Below are positions 51,501 to 58,320 of a stretch of DNA of 64,000 nt, piece by piece. Both the position numbers and the translations under genes were made by a program. Under the pieces are notes generated by a model that saw only the letters and a list, made by a program, of their open reading frames with translations, did no database searches and was not told the DNA's origin. This DNA comes from Solen grandis (taxonomy: Eukaryota; Mollusca; Bivalvia; Adapedonta; Solenidae): NCBI GenBank assembly GCA_021229015.1, contig CM037781.1, positions 33,459,525-33,523,524 of the forward strand, read 5' to 3'. Position 1 is the stretch's first letter, and the number at the start of each line of letters is the position of its first letter.

Positions 51501-54500
51501 CGTGCTTTCAAGAAGGCGTCTAGAGAATATATTTCTTTTTTTTTCCGTTTGAAATTAATATCAGTCTGCAGATGTAGCAGATAACCCGTGCACTTCACAG
51601 GTATATGAACACTAATTTTATGAATTCTAACAGAAACGACAAACAAAATATTTTGTATTTCCACATTTAATGTGAAATTAAGAAATATCTATTCCAAAAA
51701 TGAAAAATCCAAAACCATGTCGGCCATATCTGTTTACCATGTGACTGCGCTAGTACCTTCCTCTGCCTCGAAACTTGGTTATGCAACATCAAATTGTATG
51801 CAAATTCAGTGAAATGTACATTGAAACTCATTGAAATATTTTTGTGAGCAACTCGTCTCTGGTTTTATAATGAAGTACAATGTTAAGTAATGATATCGTG
51901 CCACAGTAAAACTAAGCAATGTAAAATAAAATAGATATATTGTAGGATTACTAATCAAAGTTGAATGACACCTATATACAAATGTGCTTAAATGATATGA
52001 TAATATAATTATGACATTGTGAATCTTAATGATTAACAGCATTGATGGATGGCTGTTTAAAATACGTTGAAATTCTTACACTTGTAATTAGCTGGACGTC
52101 GCTATGTAACTAAAATACTTCCGCAGAGACGGTAAACTCCAACACAACAAAAAATTTGTCTTGTAATATTGGCTTTGAAACAGATGTGGTATAGAGCAAA
52201 CCTATTAAACTGGTCCGTAGGGTGTAATAATATAGGCAAATTGTAATTAAAAAAAGTTATCACCTGCTCCTTGGTTTTAAATTGGAATGTTTTAAATGAT
52301 TTACAGTGTCATTTTATATGACATTTTAATGTCAGTATGTAAATTCTTTGTGTTCTATTTTGTTTCAGGGTTTCATCGTCGCCCTAATCTTCTGCTTTTT
52401 TAACAGCGAGGTAGGTAAGAATGTTGTCTTTTTTAGTCTAGACCAAAGTACTAAGACGGGTGAAGTTATAGTCACATTTTATCTTATCGATTTTAAAGTA
52501 GATTTATATTTGCATGATAGATTTATGTGTAAATTGATATATGTATTTGTAGATGCACACGTGTTTATTCAAGTTTATTTTTAACCCTACCGTCGTTGTA
52601 ATCAGGAATATCTAAGGTCTTATAATACTAATTGTAGTGATGGATAATTTCATATAAAAATGTACTAGAATGAAAAATGAGTTTCCTTGTTCCTGTAAAA
52701 TAAATTGTTTTATTTAAAAAATAGGTTATGGTGATGGAGCTCTTATGCATTATTTCCATTTGAAAAGCTTCAATAATAGTGTAGAATTCCTGTCAACTAC
52801 CTTGATACTTAGGATTCTGGGTTTACCAAATGCTATTTTGATTTGTTTCATAACCATATTCAAAACCAAAACATTTTCCATAAAGAAGATATAAAAGAGT
52901 CCCATTATTTTAATAAAGTTTAAGATAAGAAAACTGTTCATAAATCCAAAACCGGACTACACACAACACGACCATATTGTTTATTTTTCAATTCTCCACT
53001 GTGTCCATTAGGGTCCCATTACCTTAAACCGGGAAAATAAAATTTGACTGTCTTAATGGTCATTAGGATGTTTTATATAATTCAGTTTCGCAATTTATAA
53101 TACATTTCTTTATCTGATAGCAAAGTTTTGATATTCGTTCCCTCGCCGCTGTGAGTTTGTATTCCAGTCTGATCTCCCTGAATTTCCATATGAAGAAGCC
53201 TTCCAATTGTGTTTGCAATACGTCAACGGGTTTAATCAAGTGCAACCTAACACCGTCTGTAAAGATTTTGACCTAGCTATATGACTGAACTATTGTAAAG
53301 TAAAAACATGAAAAAATACCAATCCATGTTTAGAGATGCCTAGAGATCGGTGATCGTATCAAAACTACCGTAAGTTCCCACGGGGACAGCGTGGTAACAC
53401 AACTTGTATCAATCCGACTGGTGGTCAGTGATACCCCTGGCGCACACCAAAGTCATAAAAATAGTAACTCATTCATCTAGGTATCTCCGCGACTTGTTGG
53501 TATCGTGACAGAATAAAGTACATTATTCTCATGGCATATTAAAAACACACCTTTCGTTAAATAACGAGATATTTATTTTGATTGTAAAAAAGACCAGCAA
53601 AGTATGTTCAGCGAACATTCATCATTAATATTTTATGAACATTGTTCTTAATTATTTTCGGATATATTTCAGGAAAACAGAAGATAATAAATCAAGACAA
53701 AAATGACATGAAACTGATTTAATATCAGGAAACTCTCACAATAAAATATATCACTGCGAAATCACTAGCCTTAATATAGACCTATAAACTAGCAACGCTT
53801 ACATAACTCCACAAAGTAACTCAAATGAAAAATGAACACAGTTTGAAATGCCTAAAACATAAAGGAAGGATTGGTTTTGTTACTTATGATGTGAAACCTT
53901 CTATTCCATAGCTAAATAGTTTATTTCAATTTGATACGGTTGTCATTTTCAATACCTGTGTAGTATTGTACATTTCTAAGACAGTAGACTAGACTGCATG
54001 ATTTCCCTTTTCAAATCGGTGTATAAAATTCTTATTTTTTTGCCATGCATTGACGGGTAACAAAAATGTTCTTATTTAATTTTGTGTAAAACTGACCATA
54101 AATACTATACGTTTTTTACGGAAAATATGTCTTGTTTTTACAAAAGGATCAATGTCGCTTTTTTTTTTAATTTAAACATATATTTTATAACGATTGAGAA
54201 GCAATTTTCTACAACGTATACTTATCTGTACTTTGCACTTGTTAAAGCCACTTCACTATTGATTTAAAATTGGGTCCGAACCCTCATCCTTACGTCACCA
54301 CTGCACATAGACGCGTTTGTTTTTTGTTTTTTATCGAGACTCATACTGTAAACACACCACAAACGTTTGTATACGTTTTTTTTTTCTGATTTTTTTGCTT
54401 GAATGTTATTATAATTATTTTCGGAAGAATTCATATAGATAATAATAATGATAAATATAAAATATTGTCATAGTAAGGCCAGACTTTTCTGACCTTTGCC

Positions 54501-54759
54501 GGGCAAATAATCCTTAACAGCGTAAGTGTCTTTGCAGGTCGCCTCGCAAATCAAGCGTTCATGGAGACACATTTGTTGGGAGAAAATATCCGGCTCAAGA
54601 CGTTTCAACACAACCTTAAGTCTGAACTTTAACAACTCGACAACACAGAGAATCAGTGACCACAATCACGCGGCCCAGCTCCGGAAGGAGAGCATGGAGC
54701 CGTGTCTTAGACCATCTGCTGACGTCACAAGTTCAAACCACTTGCAGTCCCATTTCTGA
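27416..54759 (+). CDS. class B1 (secretin-family) GPCR, 5'-incomplete, ten exons
   Basis: A peptide-hormone receptor that would sit in the plasma membrane and signal through G proteins, typically Gs/cAMP in this family. The ten exons sum to 1100 bases: 2 bases completing a split codon, then 366 codons including the stop. Every junction keeps the frame. In residue numbers from the first full codon: 1-30 end of the hormone-receptor domain, 31-61 TM1, 62-112 TM2 and first outer loop, 113-163 TM3-TM4, 164-183 TM4-TM5 loop side, 184-205 second outer loop and TM5 start, 206-233 TM5 and third inner loop, 234-278 TM6, 279-292 TM7, 293-365 tail. Conserved marks are Cys115 and Cys184 (the TM3-ECL2 disulphide), CEGFYLY, AGWG, PLFGVQ, and QGFIVALIFCFFNSEV. 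The nearest relatives appear to be the calcitonin/PTH/PDF receptor groups, but I cannot choose between them. The N-terminal ~80-120 residues are not found. Confidence 0.93.
27508..30599 (+). other. receptor intron (3.1 kb)
   Basis: Donor GTACGT, acceptor CTCTACAG. Apart from the SINE at 28597-28897 and a CACACA-rich start, nothing was recognised. Confidence 0.8.
28597..28900 (+). mobile_element. full-length tRNA-derived SINE (Gln-like head)
   Basis: The head has an A-box-like GTGGTCGAGTGATTAGAGCG and a B-box GGTTCAACCCC. An anticodon-like loop, CTCTGGA between CCGC and GCGG, would read CTG (Gln). A ~180-bp body follows, with CCCGGTGTCAGGGTAATG and GTGTGGCAGCATTATA. It ends in the conserved 3' domain ACTGAAATACTGTCGGTGGG, then ACGTTAAACCC, and an (AACA)n tail. 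ACATAT at 28591-28596 and 28898-28903 may be the target-site duplication. It is not a functional tRNA gene, because the acceptor stem does not close. Confidence 0.88.
30600..30691 (+). CDS. receptor exon: TM1
   Basis: Acceptor CTCTACAG, donor GTGAGT. It starts ELRVTIYIGLGCQIA and continues as one hydrophobic helix ending FLHY. This is the expected first membrane segment directly after the hormone-binding domain, and it leaves in phase 2 (AA, completed to Lys by the next exon). Confidence 0.92.
30692..31714 (+). other. receptor intron (1.0 kb)
   Basis: Donor GTGAGT, acceptor TTTCCAG. No repeat family was recognised. The minus frame at 31233-31481 is unsupported. Confidence 0.8.
31715..31868 (+). 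CDS. receptor exon: first inner loop, TM2, first outer loop
   Basis: Acceptor TTTCCAG, donor GTAAGT. After the split codon it reads TLRKQHRIRLHINFF, a basic inner loop leading into TM2 (the R-x-x-x-H-x-N core of class B receptors), then ISFILSGFFSILWKS. A polar outer loop follows with an NVT sequon. It leaves in phase 0. The + frame stays open downstream of the donor to 32087, which only matters if the intron is retained. Confidence 0.93.
31869..33134 (+). other. receptor intron (1.3 kb)
   Basis: Donor GTAAGT, acceptor TATTACAG. It contains one end of a MITE (32639-32700) and otherwise AT-rich DNA. Confidence 0.8.
32639..32700. mobile_element. single end of the 133-bp MITE family
   Basis: AAGTCCCTGTAATGGTTCCG opens a stretch that stays alignable with the right end (complement) of the 25978-26110 element for about 55 bp: CTTCGACCACTTAACTCTACC here, CTTGGATCACTTACGTTCTACC there. 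The opposite inverted repeat is absent, so the copy is broken or solo. Confidence 0.65.
33135..33285 (+). CDS. receptor exon: TM3 and start of TM4
   Basis: Acceptor TATTACAG, donor GTAGGT. AGCKVLSFLK carries the conserved Cys at the top of TM3. TNYAWMFCEGFYLYRLI is the TM3 signature (class B receptors have a W-x-x-x-EG-x-YL pattern here). It ends YIAGWG, the Gly-Trp-Gly of TM4, split after the first base of the last Gly. An 11.8-kb intron follows, the longest in the gene. Confidence 0.95.
34065..34097. repeat. GC-rich hairpin in an AT-rich intron
   Basis: CCGTAG-GCCCT-GCTCGC pairs with GCGAGC-T-CTACGG around a GAA loop, giving two 6-bp helices separated by an internal loop. Upstream is another short inverted pair (CGAGCACAGCTCG). 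The function is unknown. It resembles the small palindromes common in mollusc MITEs. Confidence 0.55.
37141..37233 (-). mobile_element. 5'-truncated SINE insertion
   Basis: On the + strand it reads GGGTTTAACGTCCCACTGAC, then AGTATTTCAGTCAT, the complement of the conserved 3' domain seen at 28860-28880. GCTGCCACACTGC follows, the complement of GCAGTGTGGCAGC. The flanks ACTTAAAGCTTG (37129-37140) and ACTTGAAACTTG (37234-37245) match at 10 of 12 bases and are the likely target-site duplication. Confidence 0.85.
38001..38593. repeat. ~590-bp dispersed repeat, copy A
   Basis: It starts AGAAATATCTTTAAAAAGAT, then ACTCGGCCGT, and ends GTGTGAAAATAAACGGCC, then TATCGGCCGATAA. Copies B (50452-50985, truncated at the right) and C (61361-63375, interrupted) match along their lengths. 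TACTCGGCCG near the left and CGGCCGAATA near the right (seen best in copy C) form a short inverted pair, suggesting a non-autonomous DNA transposon. A CCAAT box (AATGACCAATGGG) is followed by TATATAATAACC about 20 bp on, a promoter-like pair. The 150-codon + frame (38117-38569) is not conserved in copies B and C, so it is probably not coding. Confidence 0.85.
40730..40984 (+). mobile_element. full-length tRNA-derived SINE (Leu-like head)
   Basis: The head GGCCTCCTTGGCCGAGGGGG carries the A-box. GACTTAAAT would be the anticodon loop (TAA, Leu), followed by a long variable arm as in tRNA-Leu and the B-box GGATTCGAATCC. The body has CGGTAGGTCGGTGGTTCTACC and GGGGTCTTCCTCCACCTGTAA. The 3' domain GACCGAAATACTGTCGAAGC, then GACGTTAAA, is shared with the 28.6-kb SINE although the heads differ. 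The target-site duplication is ACATGTCACTTTAAT (40715-40729) and ACATGTCAATTTAAT (40985-40999), one mismatch. Confidence 0.93.
41163..41184. repeat. (GT)n microsatellite
   Basis: Eleven uninterrupted GT units. Confidence 0.9.
43700..43860. repeat. AGCGGYCAC-type repeat relic, copy 2
   Basis: It contains TTAGCGGTCAACCTGTATTT, then AGCGGTCACTTTTTAT, and further on TTAAGCGACCATCTCTG and GATCGCTTAGGACAGG. The GCGGTCAC strings face their complements (GCGACC) about 90 bp downstream, so an inverted-repeat element is likely. It is related to 16670-16780. Confidence 0.45.
45056..45116 (+). CDS. receptor exon: remainder of TM4 to the second outer loop
   Basis: Acceptor CTTTCAG, donor GTAACG. Its 61 bases complete GWG and encode IPLVYSVAYSIIRIIEANE. 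It is recognised by position, phase (1 in, 2 out) and the proline just after GWG, which is shared by class B receptors. It would be too short to call on its own. Confidence 0.88.
45117..46141 (+). other. receptor intron (1.0 kb)
   Basis: Donor GTAACG, acceptor TATATTTTAG. It is AT-rich. The overlapping + frames at 45178-45510 and 45419-45604 show no domain. Confidence 0.75.
46142..46208 (+). CDS. receptor exon: second outer loop Cys-Trp and start of TM5
   Basis: Acceptor TATATTTTAG, donor GTGAGT. After the split Ser codon it reads CWAHSLGGKEWIMYTPNLAC. The Cys-Trp pair is the hallmark of class B extracellular loop 2, and the Cys pairs with the one at the top of TM3. The spacing to WI and P fits PTH- and calcitonin-type receptors. 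Confidence 0.9.
47075..49090 (+). mobile_element. LINE-B: 5'-truncated jockey/CR1-like retrotransposon
   Basis: The copy begins inside the reverse transcriptase, just before the NYRPVSLLSSIEKVFEK motif near 47133, and runs through the C-terminal domain to a 3' tail. The tail ends AATGAATAAGTTTAAACTAA and then (AAC)n/A-rich sequence at 49070-49090. 5' truncation with an A-rich 3' end is normal for target-primed retrotransposition. The tail blocks match those of LINE-A. No clear target-site duplication was found. Confidence 0.92.
47117..48723 (+). pseudogene. LINE-B reverse transcriptase and CCHC C-terminus, broken
   Basis: Frames in order: SNYRPVSLLSS (47125 on); MPGDSTINQL ... FCDISKAFDRVWHKGLI ... 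AGVPQGSLLGP ... YINDIV (47252-47617); then FNPKKTESLLF-type thumb sequence with frameshifts between about 47690 and 48088; then an open 211-codon C-terminal part (48088-48723). Exactly where the catalytic FADD/YADD should be, after IRLF near 47605, the sequence jumps to what follows the motif (TVDNPTSASATLNN in another frame), so about 20-25 bases including both Asp codons are missing. The C-terminal part holds SPLCTCGAVESVEHYLLYCP, a C-x-C-x7-H-x4-C zinc-knuckle motif. Confidence 0.9.
49273..49355 (+). CDS. receptor exon: TM5 and third inner loop
   Basis: Acceptor ATTTCAG, donor GTAATT. It encodes ANIFFLCSILRVLLTQLQ, the end of TM5 with the usual N-x-x-FL-x-x-I-x-RVL pattern, then a polar loop (HPNEPSNF). 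This third inner loop is where class B receptors contact G protein. It leaves in phase 2. Confidence 0.92.
49356..50058 (+). other. receptor intron (0.7 kb)
   Basis: Donor GTAATT, acceptor TATTCCAG. Nothing else was recognised. Confidence 0.8.
50059..50194 (+). CDS. receptor exon: TM6 and third outer loop
   Basis: Acceptor TATTCCAG, donor GTGCGT. RRALKATFVLIPLFGVQLIV is the highly conserved start of TM6 (K-A-T-x-x-L-x-PL-x-G). The outer loop that follows, PQEAPGALHYERFSEVVSNSQ, ends at the Gln that opens TM7. It leaves in phase 0, so the next exon can be skipped without changing frame. Confidence 0.94.
50452..50985. repeat. ~590-bp dispersed repeat, copy B
   Basis: It matches copy A from AAGAAATATCTTTAAAAAAG to TTCCGCTTCATTAC, where similarity stops. 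About 55 bp of the right end are lost. The internal CTTACTATTCGGGACAAATC marks the uninterrupted form of the site that is disrupted in copy C. Confidence 0.88.
52079..52152 (+). mobile_element. SINE 3' fragment
   Basis: CACTTGTAATTAGCTGGACG, then TCGCTATGTAACTAAAATACTT and GACGGTAAACTCCAACAC, correspond to the 3' half of the SINE class with its full head at 40730-40984, with several changes. It ends in AACACAACAAAAA. Confidence 0.75.
52369..52410 (+). CDS. receptor exon: 42-bp TM7 exon
   Basis: Acceptor TTGTTTCAG, donor GTAGGT. Fourteen codons, GFIVALIFCFFNSE, form the core of TM7, and both borders are in phase 0. A 42-base, 14-residue TM7 exon at this site is known from vertebrate calcitonin, CRF and PTH receptors, where skipping it gives a receptor form lacking these residues. 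Its size is below what most gene finders accept. Confidence 0.93.
52411..54537 (+). other. receptor intron (2.1 kb)
   Basis: Donor GTAGGT, acceptor TCTTTGCAG. It is AT-rich and no repeat family was recognised. The + frame remains open past the donor to 52584, so intron retention would add 58 residues after TM7. Confidence 0.75.
54538..54759 (+). CDS. receptor terminal exon: cytoplasmic tail and stop
   Basis: Acceptor TCTTTGCAG; the stop is TGA at 54757-54759. It opens VASQIKRSWRHICWEK, the amphipathic helix 8 that follows NSEV/NGEV in this family, and continues as a polar Ser/Asn-rich tail of 73 residues in all, ending SSNHLQSHF. Several Ser/Thr could be kinase targets. The overlapping minus-strand frame (54468-54665) is a shadow. 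Confidence 0.93.
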   Translation, partial: VASQIKRSWRHICWEKISGSRRFNTTLSLNFNNSTTQRISDHNHAAQLRKESMEPCLRPSADVTSSNHLQSHF

Positions 54760-55330
54760 TGTAGTTCAGCATGTGTCATGAATATTTAAGTATTTCATAA
54801 ACATCAACTGGGCCACATGCAAAATTTGTTTGCTATTGTTCTGATCATGTGAAAAGATTCTTTGACGAAAGAACGTGCATACGATTGTTGCTTCAAGTTG
54901 CATGTTTAGTTCATAACAACTGTTGCGAGTTGTTACTTGTGTGGTATGACTGGATTTTGCCCAACTTATGTTTGAACGGACAGCTCCAGGACATACAGTT
55001 TTTGGCAAAAATACTGGAATTTGACTCCAGTGAGGGTTTTAAAGAGAAGGGTACGAAGAGATCATAGACCAGTTGACCTTATTTTGGGCGAACACATAAG
55101 ACAATACGCCACATGTCACAGGATTAGTTAGTGTACTTTTTTTCAGTAGTGTGTTTATCTGTAATTATAGAAATCAAATCAATTTATTCGTATGAGATGC
55201 GTGTAAGTTGCCTTGTAAAAATACATTTATTGTACAGATGATCATGCCAGAACTTCCTGTTAGACCTTATTTTTCTAAGAATATTTTCGGAGAGACTGAA
55301 AATGTGAATAAATAATAGTCAAGAAATTTT
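54760..55330 (+). other. probable 3' untranslated region of the receptor gene
   Basis: It follows the TGA stop. The first polyadenylation hexamer in good context is AATAAA at 55307-55312, followed by T-rich sequence. The open frames here (54766-55008 -, 54849-55067 +) are not supported. Confidence 0.55.
55307..55312 (+). promoter_or_regulatory. candidate polyadenylation signal
   Basis: AATAAA lies about 550 bases after the receptor stop codon. Other AATAAA strings further down (55484, 55756) could be used instead. Confidence 0.4.
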
Positions 55331-56200
55331 CATTCAAATATTCTTTTGATCAAAAGTATAACATTCAAACCGTTATAATTTGAATTATTTACTTTTGTTC
55401 TTCGTTTTTTCTTAATGTACTTATTTCATATTACTTCAAATTCGAAATCTCAAACCTCGACATACTCAACTCGGTCTTTAATAAATGTTCAATCATCATA
55501 TATTTTTCTTTAACGGCAAAACTGAACAATGGAATGAATTTCCATGAGTTTAATTAAATGTGGAAAATACATATACAAATTCATTAATATTAATCAGTTC
55601 ATGAAGCACATAATACGAGCTTCTGTCACAAAAGTCTATCTTTTTCTACGACAAAGGTTTCCCGTTTATAGAAGTAACGTCGTGTTGACTTACCCGCGTT
55701 TAATATATTTTTATTTTTACATACTACTTCAGTTTGTCAGATTACTTGACATCGAATAAACGATGTTCATAATGGGTCACTTCATAAACTCGAGCCATTA
55801 AAGGCCAAGTAAAAATTGACGATAAAATGGCATGAAGATGAAATATTTATTCATGTTTGTGAGTGATCGTATTGGATTAAAAAATCATAACCGTTACACG
55901 AGTCTCTCATATATCTCCTAAATGTCTTGGCTAAACCAATACTTTATTCTTAGAAAGGTCTTTAGAGATGCCAAGATAAACGTCTTGGAAATTATTTTTT
56001 GTCAGTTATCTTCCAAGTCTGTAAGTGATATTAATTATCAAAACCTCTTTCATTTGCATAAATTTTGGAAATACCTAAACATCTTACACAATACTCCTGG
56101 TATAGCAAAGGTACCTTGTATGTTGCTGCCCATTTAAAAATATATATTACAAGGTAGGTAACTTCTTCCTTTGAAAACGTACATCATGTCCTTTCAATTG
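55331..56200. other. unassigned AT-rich DNA
   Basis: Two 71-codon + frames (55544-55759 and 55922-56137) lack recognisable domains, and no exon borders stand out. Confidence 0.35.
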
Positions 56201-56476
56201 CCGTAACTCCTTTGAAAATTGGTCTAATTTTGCGTGGAAGGGGTGAATAAAGACAATTAGGTACAAAAACACGCTACAACAGTTCGCGAAGTCGAAATCG
56301 CATTTGGACGAAAGAGATTCCGTCGGTCAGATCTCCTCCGACCAAACGCGTTTTCGACATTGCCGATTCCTCAAGCAAGGGGGTGTTTTTTTGTCCCTGT
56401 ATGTCTTTATTCATCCCTTCCACACAAAATAATACCGATTGTTATGAAAATCAACCATTTTTCAATGGAGTTACGG
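56201..56476. mobile_element. 276-bp element with ~70-bp terminal inverted repeats
   Basis: The left end CCGTAACTCCTTTGAAAATT ... TTTTGCGTGGAAGGGGTGAA ... TAAAGACA ... ACAAAAACAC is inverted at the right end: GTGTTTTTTTGTCCC ... TGTCTTTATTCATCCCTTCC ... CCATTTTTCAATGGAGTTAC. The arms differ by a ~15-bp indel and scattered changes. The middle is GC-richer, with TCGGTCAGATCTCCTCCGACC. No coding capacity is visible, so it is a MITE-type element; its target-site duplication is not evident. Confidence 0.8.
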
Positions 56477-57096
56477 TCAAAGCAACGTTCCAGATACCTT
56501 TGACCTATAGATGATAAATGTGTGTAAAAGTCACATATATATTTCTTTTTCATTTCTCATATTTATATGTTTTATCTTATATTCTTCAAAATTATAGTGA
56601 TGATGGTTGAAAGATATTTGATCGGTGCTTTGGTATATGAATGAATGGTTTGGCGGCATTGAAAAATCCGTAAATGACATTTAAAATGAGAACGTGCAAA
56701 TAAAAAGAAAACGCGAAACTATCTGGCTCACTGTCGATTAACTATCGCATGAACTTAAGACTGGAAAAGAGCATATATCAAAAGGTAACTCTGAATATGG
56801 AATATCTGAAACATTCATATGTTGGATCAATCTCAAAGGTCATGGATTAAGCCAGTCAGGAAACGAAACCCCAGAGCAAACCGAGACTTAGGTGATCGAT
56901 GATATTAAAAGCACACTAGATATTAACACCGAACAAATGTGATATTTAAATATTTGCACAATTCCAGGTAGAGGCGAATGCCTAGTACCTACTAAGTTTC
57001 TAAGGTGTACTTAGAACAAGATCATCAATGGCCATCTTGGTTTTGTATTTGGAGATAGTGATTATCTCTCAGATAGCTGAAGTTCCACATTGTGAC

Positions 57097-57181
57097 TCTT
57101 GCATATATTTGCAGCGGCTTACAAATTACGTTGAGTGAATTCTTGCATGTATTTGCAGCGGCTTACAAATTACGTTGTGTG
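57097..57181. repeat. 44-bp tandem duplication, two units
   Basis: TCTTGCAT-TATTTGCAGCGG followed by CTTACAAATTACGTTG occurs twice in a row, with two or three differences. Confidence 0.85.
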
Positions 57182-57369
57182 AAAACAACGGGGTCGACAG
57201 GATTCAGAAATAAATACTCTACAGTATTTACAATATTTTGTTAAAAATCCTGCGTAAAAATACAGGGATCCAATGGTGCGGCAGCGTCTTCCATTATAGA
57301 GGGATATACAGACTACATGTACTTCCAAATGTAGCACAAAACAAGGACGTGTATCATCGTCCAAATTAT

Positions 57370-57900
57370 GTTTTACTTCCCATTAACGATTTATTTAGTA
57401 TTTGAGAACAAGTTCCAAAGATGGGATGTTCGTAACTGACGCCACTTGCAAGGATTGCTGATGACGTATCTAGTTTCGCAGACATAGTTATAAACCTCTA
57501 GAGACAGATAAATCTCATTGAAACATTCTGTTCAGAAGCTGGTATGGGCTGAACACAGAAAAATCAAAATTGATGGTGTTTAGAAATGGTGGTACTTTAC
57601 GTAGTTATGAATAAAAAGGTTTTATCGCGGAGTTCGACTAGATGTCATATCACACTATAAATATTTACTAGGCATTTTCTTCACACCGAAGACATCATGG
57701 CGGTTAGCAAAAAAAGAGAGAGAGAGAAAAAAAAAAAAAACGCTCGCAAAACAAGCTATAGAAAGTTCTGCCAACCCTATTAAGTAGCAGCAACATGTTG
57801 GATACTTCCATGCAAGATGCACTTTCAAACTATTTGATTCCATTGTGCAACCAATGCTGTGCCTATATTTAGGGGTACCGCGACTCATGGTGTACTAAAA
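57370..57900 (+). pseudogene. LINE-C: decayed reverse transcriptase fragment of another family
   Basis: Read across frames, this is the end of a polymerase domain: LPINDL near 57378, ARIADDVSSFADIVINL near 57447 (the catalytic Asp pair, with I in place of Y), RQINLIETFCSEAGM, NTEKSKLMVFRNGGTLRSYE, FYRGVRLDVISHYKYL near 57620, FFTPKTSWRLAKK near 57671, then VGYFHARCTFKLFDSIVQP near 57798. At least two in-frame stops and three frameshifts make it dead. The motif set (VFRNGG, YKYLG, FTPK-W) differs from LINE-A and LINE-B, so it is a separate, older lineage. An AG/A-rich run at 57712-57740 sits inside it. Confidence 0.82.
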
Positions 57901-58082
57901 TACACACTATGTATTGACTGCTGTTATCAGTTATAGATATCCCAAATAGATAGCGAAAAGGGATCGACATTTGAATTTAATGCATAAACTAACATTCTGT
58001 TCAAATAACAACACATACATGTATGTCATTGAAGACGAATACCATAAAATGTTTGTGATATTCTCAGTTAGACCACATTTAA

Positions 58083-58316
58083 CCCTTTCCCTCATAGAGG
58101 ATACCATGAAAAGACCTATGCGAACAGCATAAAACCAGATCAGCCTGCGAGTAACTCGCAGGCTGATCAGGTTTTATGCTGTTCGCTGCTCCTCAGTGGT
58201 CTGGTAATGAGGATTTTACAATTAAATTTGGTAAGGTTTAAGTTTGGCTTTGTGCAGATCAGGCTTTATGTGGTACCTATTGAGTGCGTCAAAATGAGTC
58301 TATATGAGGGAAAGGG
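58083..58316. mobile_element. 234-bp TTAA-flanked MITE, copy 2
   Basis: Same element as 9703-9936 but inverted. The left flank is TTAA (58079-58082) and the right flank TATA (58317-58320), probably a mutated TTAA. The internal hairpin, 58120-58186, has 33-bp arms: GCGAACAGCATAAAACC, a mismatch region, then GATCAGCCTGCGAGT, and the complement. No open frame. Confidence 0.9.
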
Positions 58317-58320
58317 TATA

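Larger units (their letters stand above)
50195..52368 (+). other. receptor intron (2.2 kb)
   Basis: Donor GTGCGT, acceptor TTGTTTCAG. It contains repeat copy B and a SINE 3' fragment. Several short open frames (50411-50620 -, 51461-51664 -, 51806-52042 -) have no features. Confidence 0.8.

Noticed and set aside
54468..55067. Extra genes overlapping the receptor's last exon and 3' region
   Set aside because: The minus frames are shadows of the terminal exon and untranslated region; the + frame at 54849 has no features.
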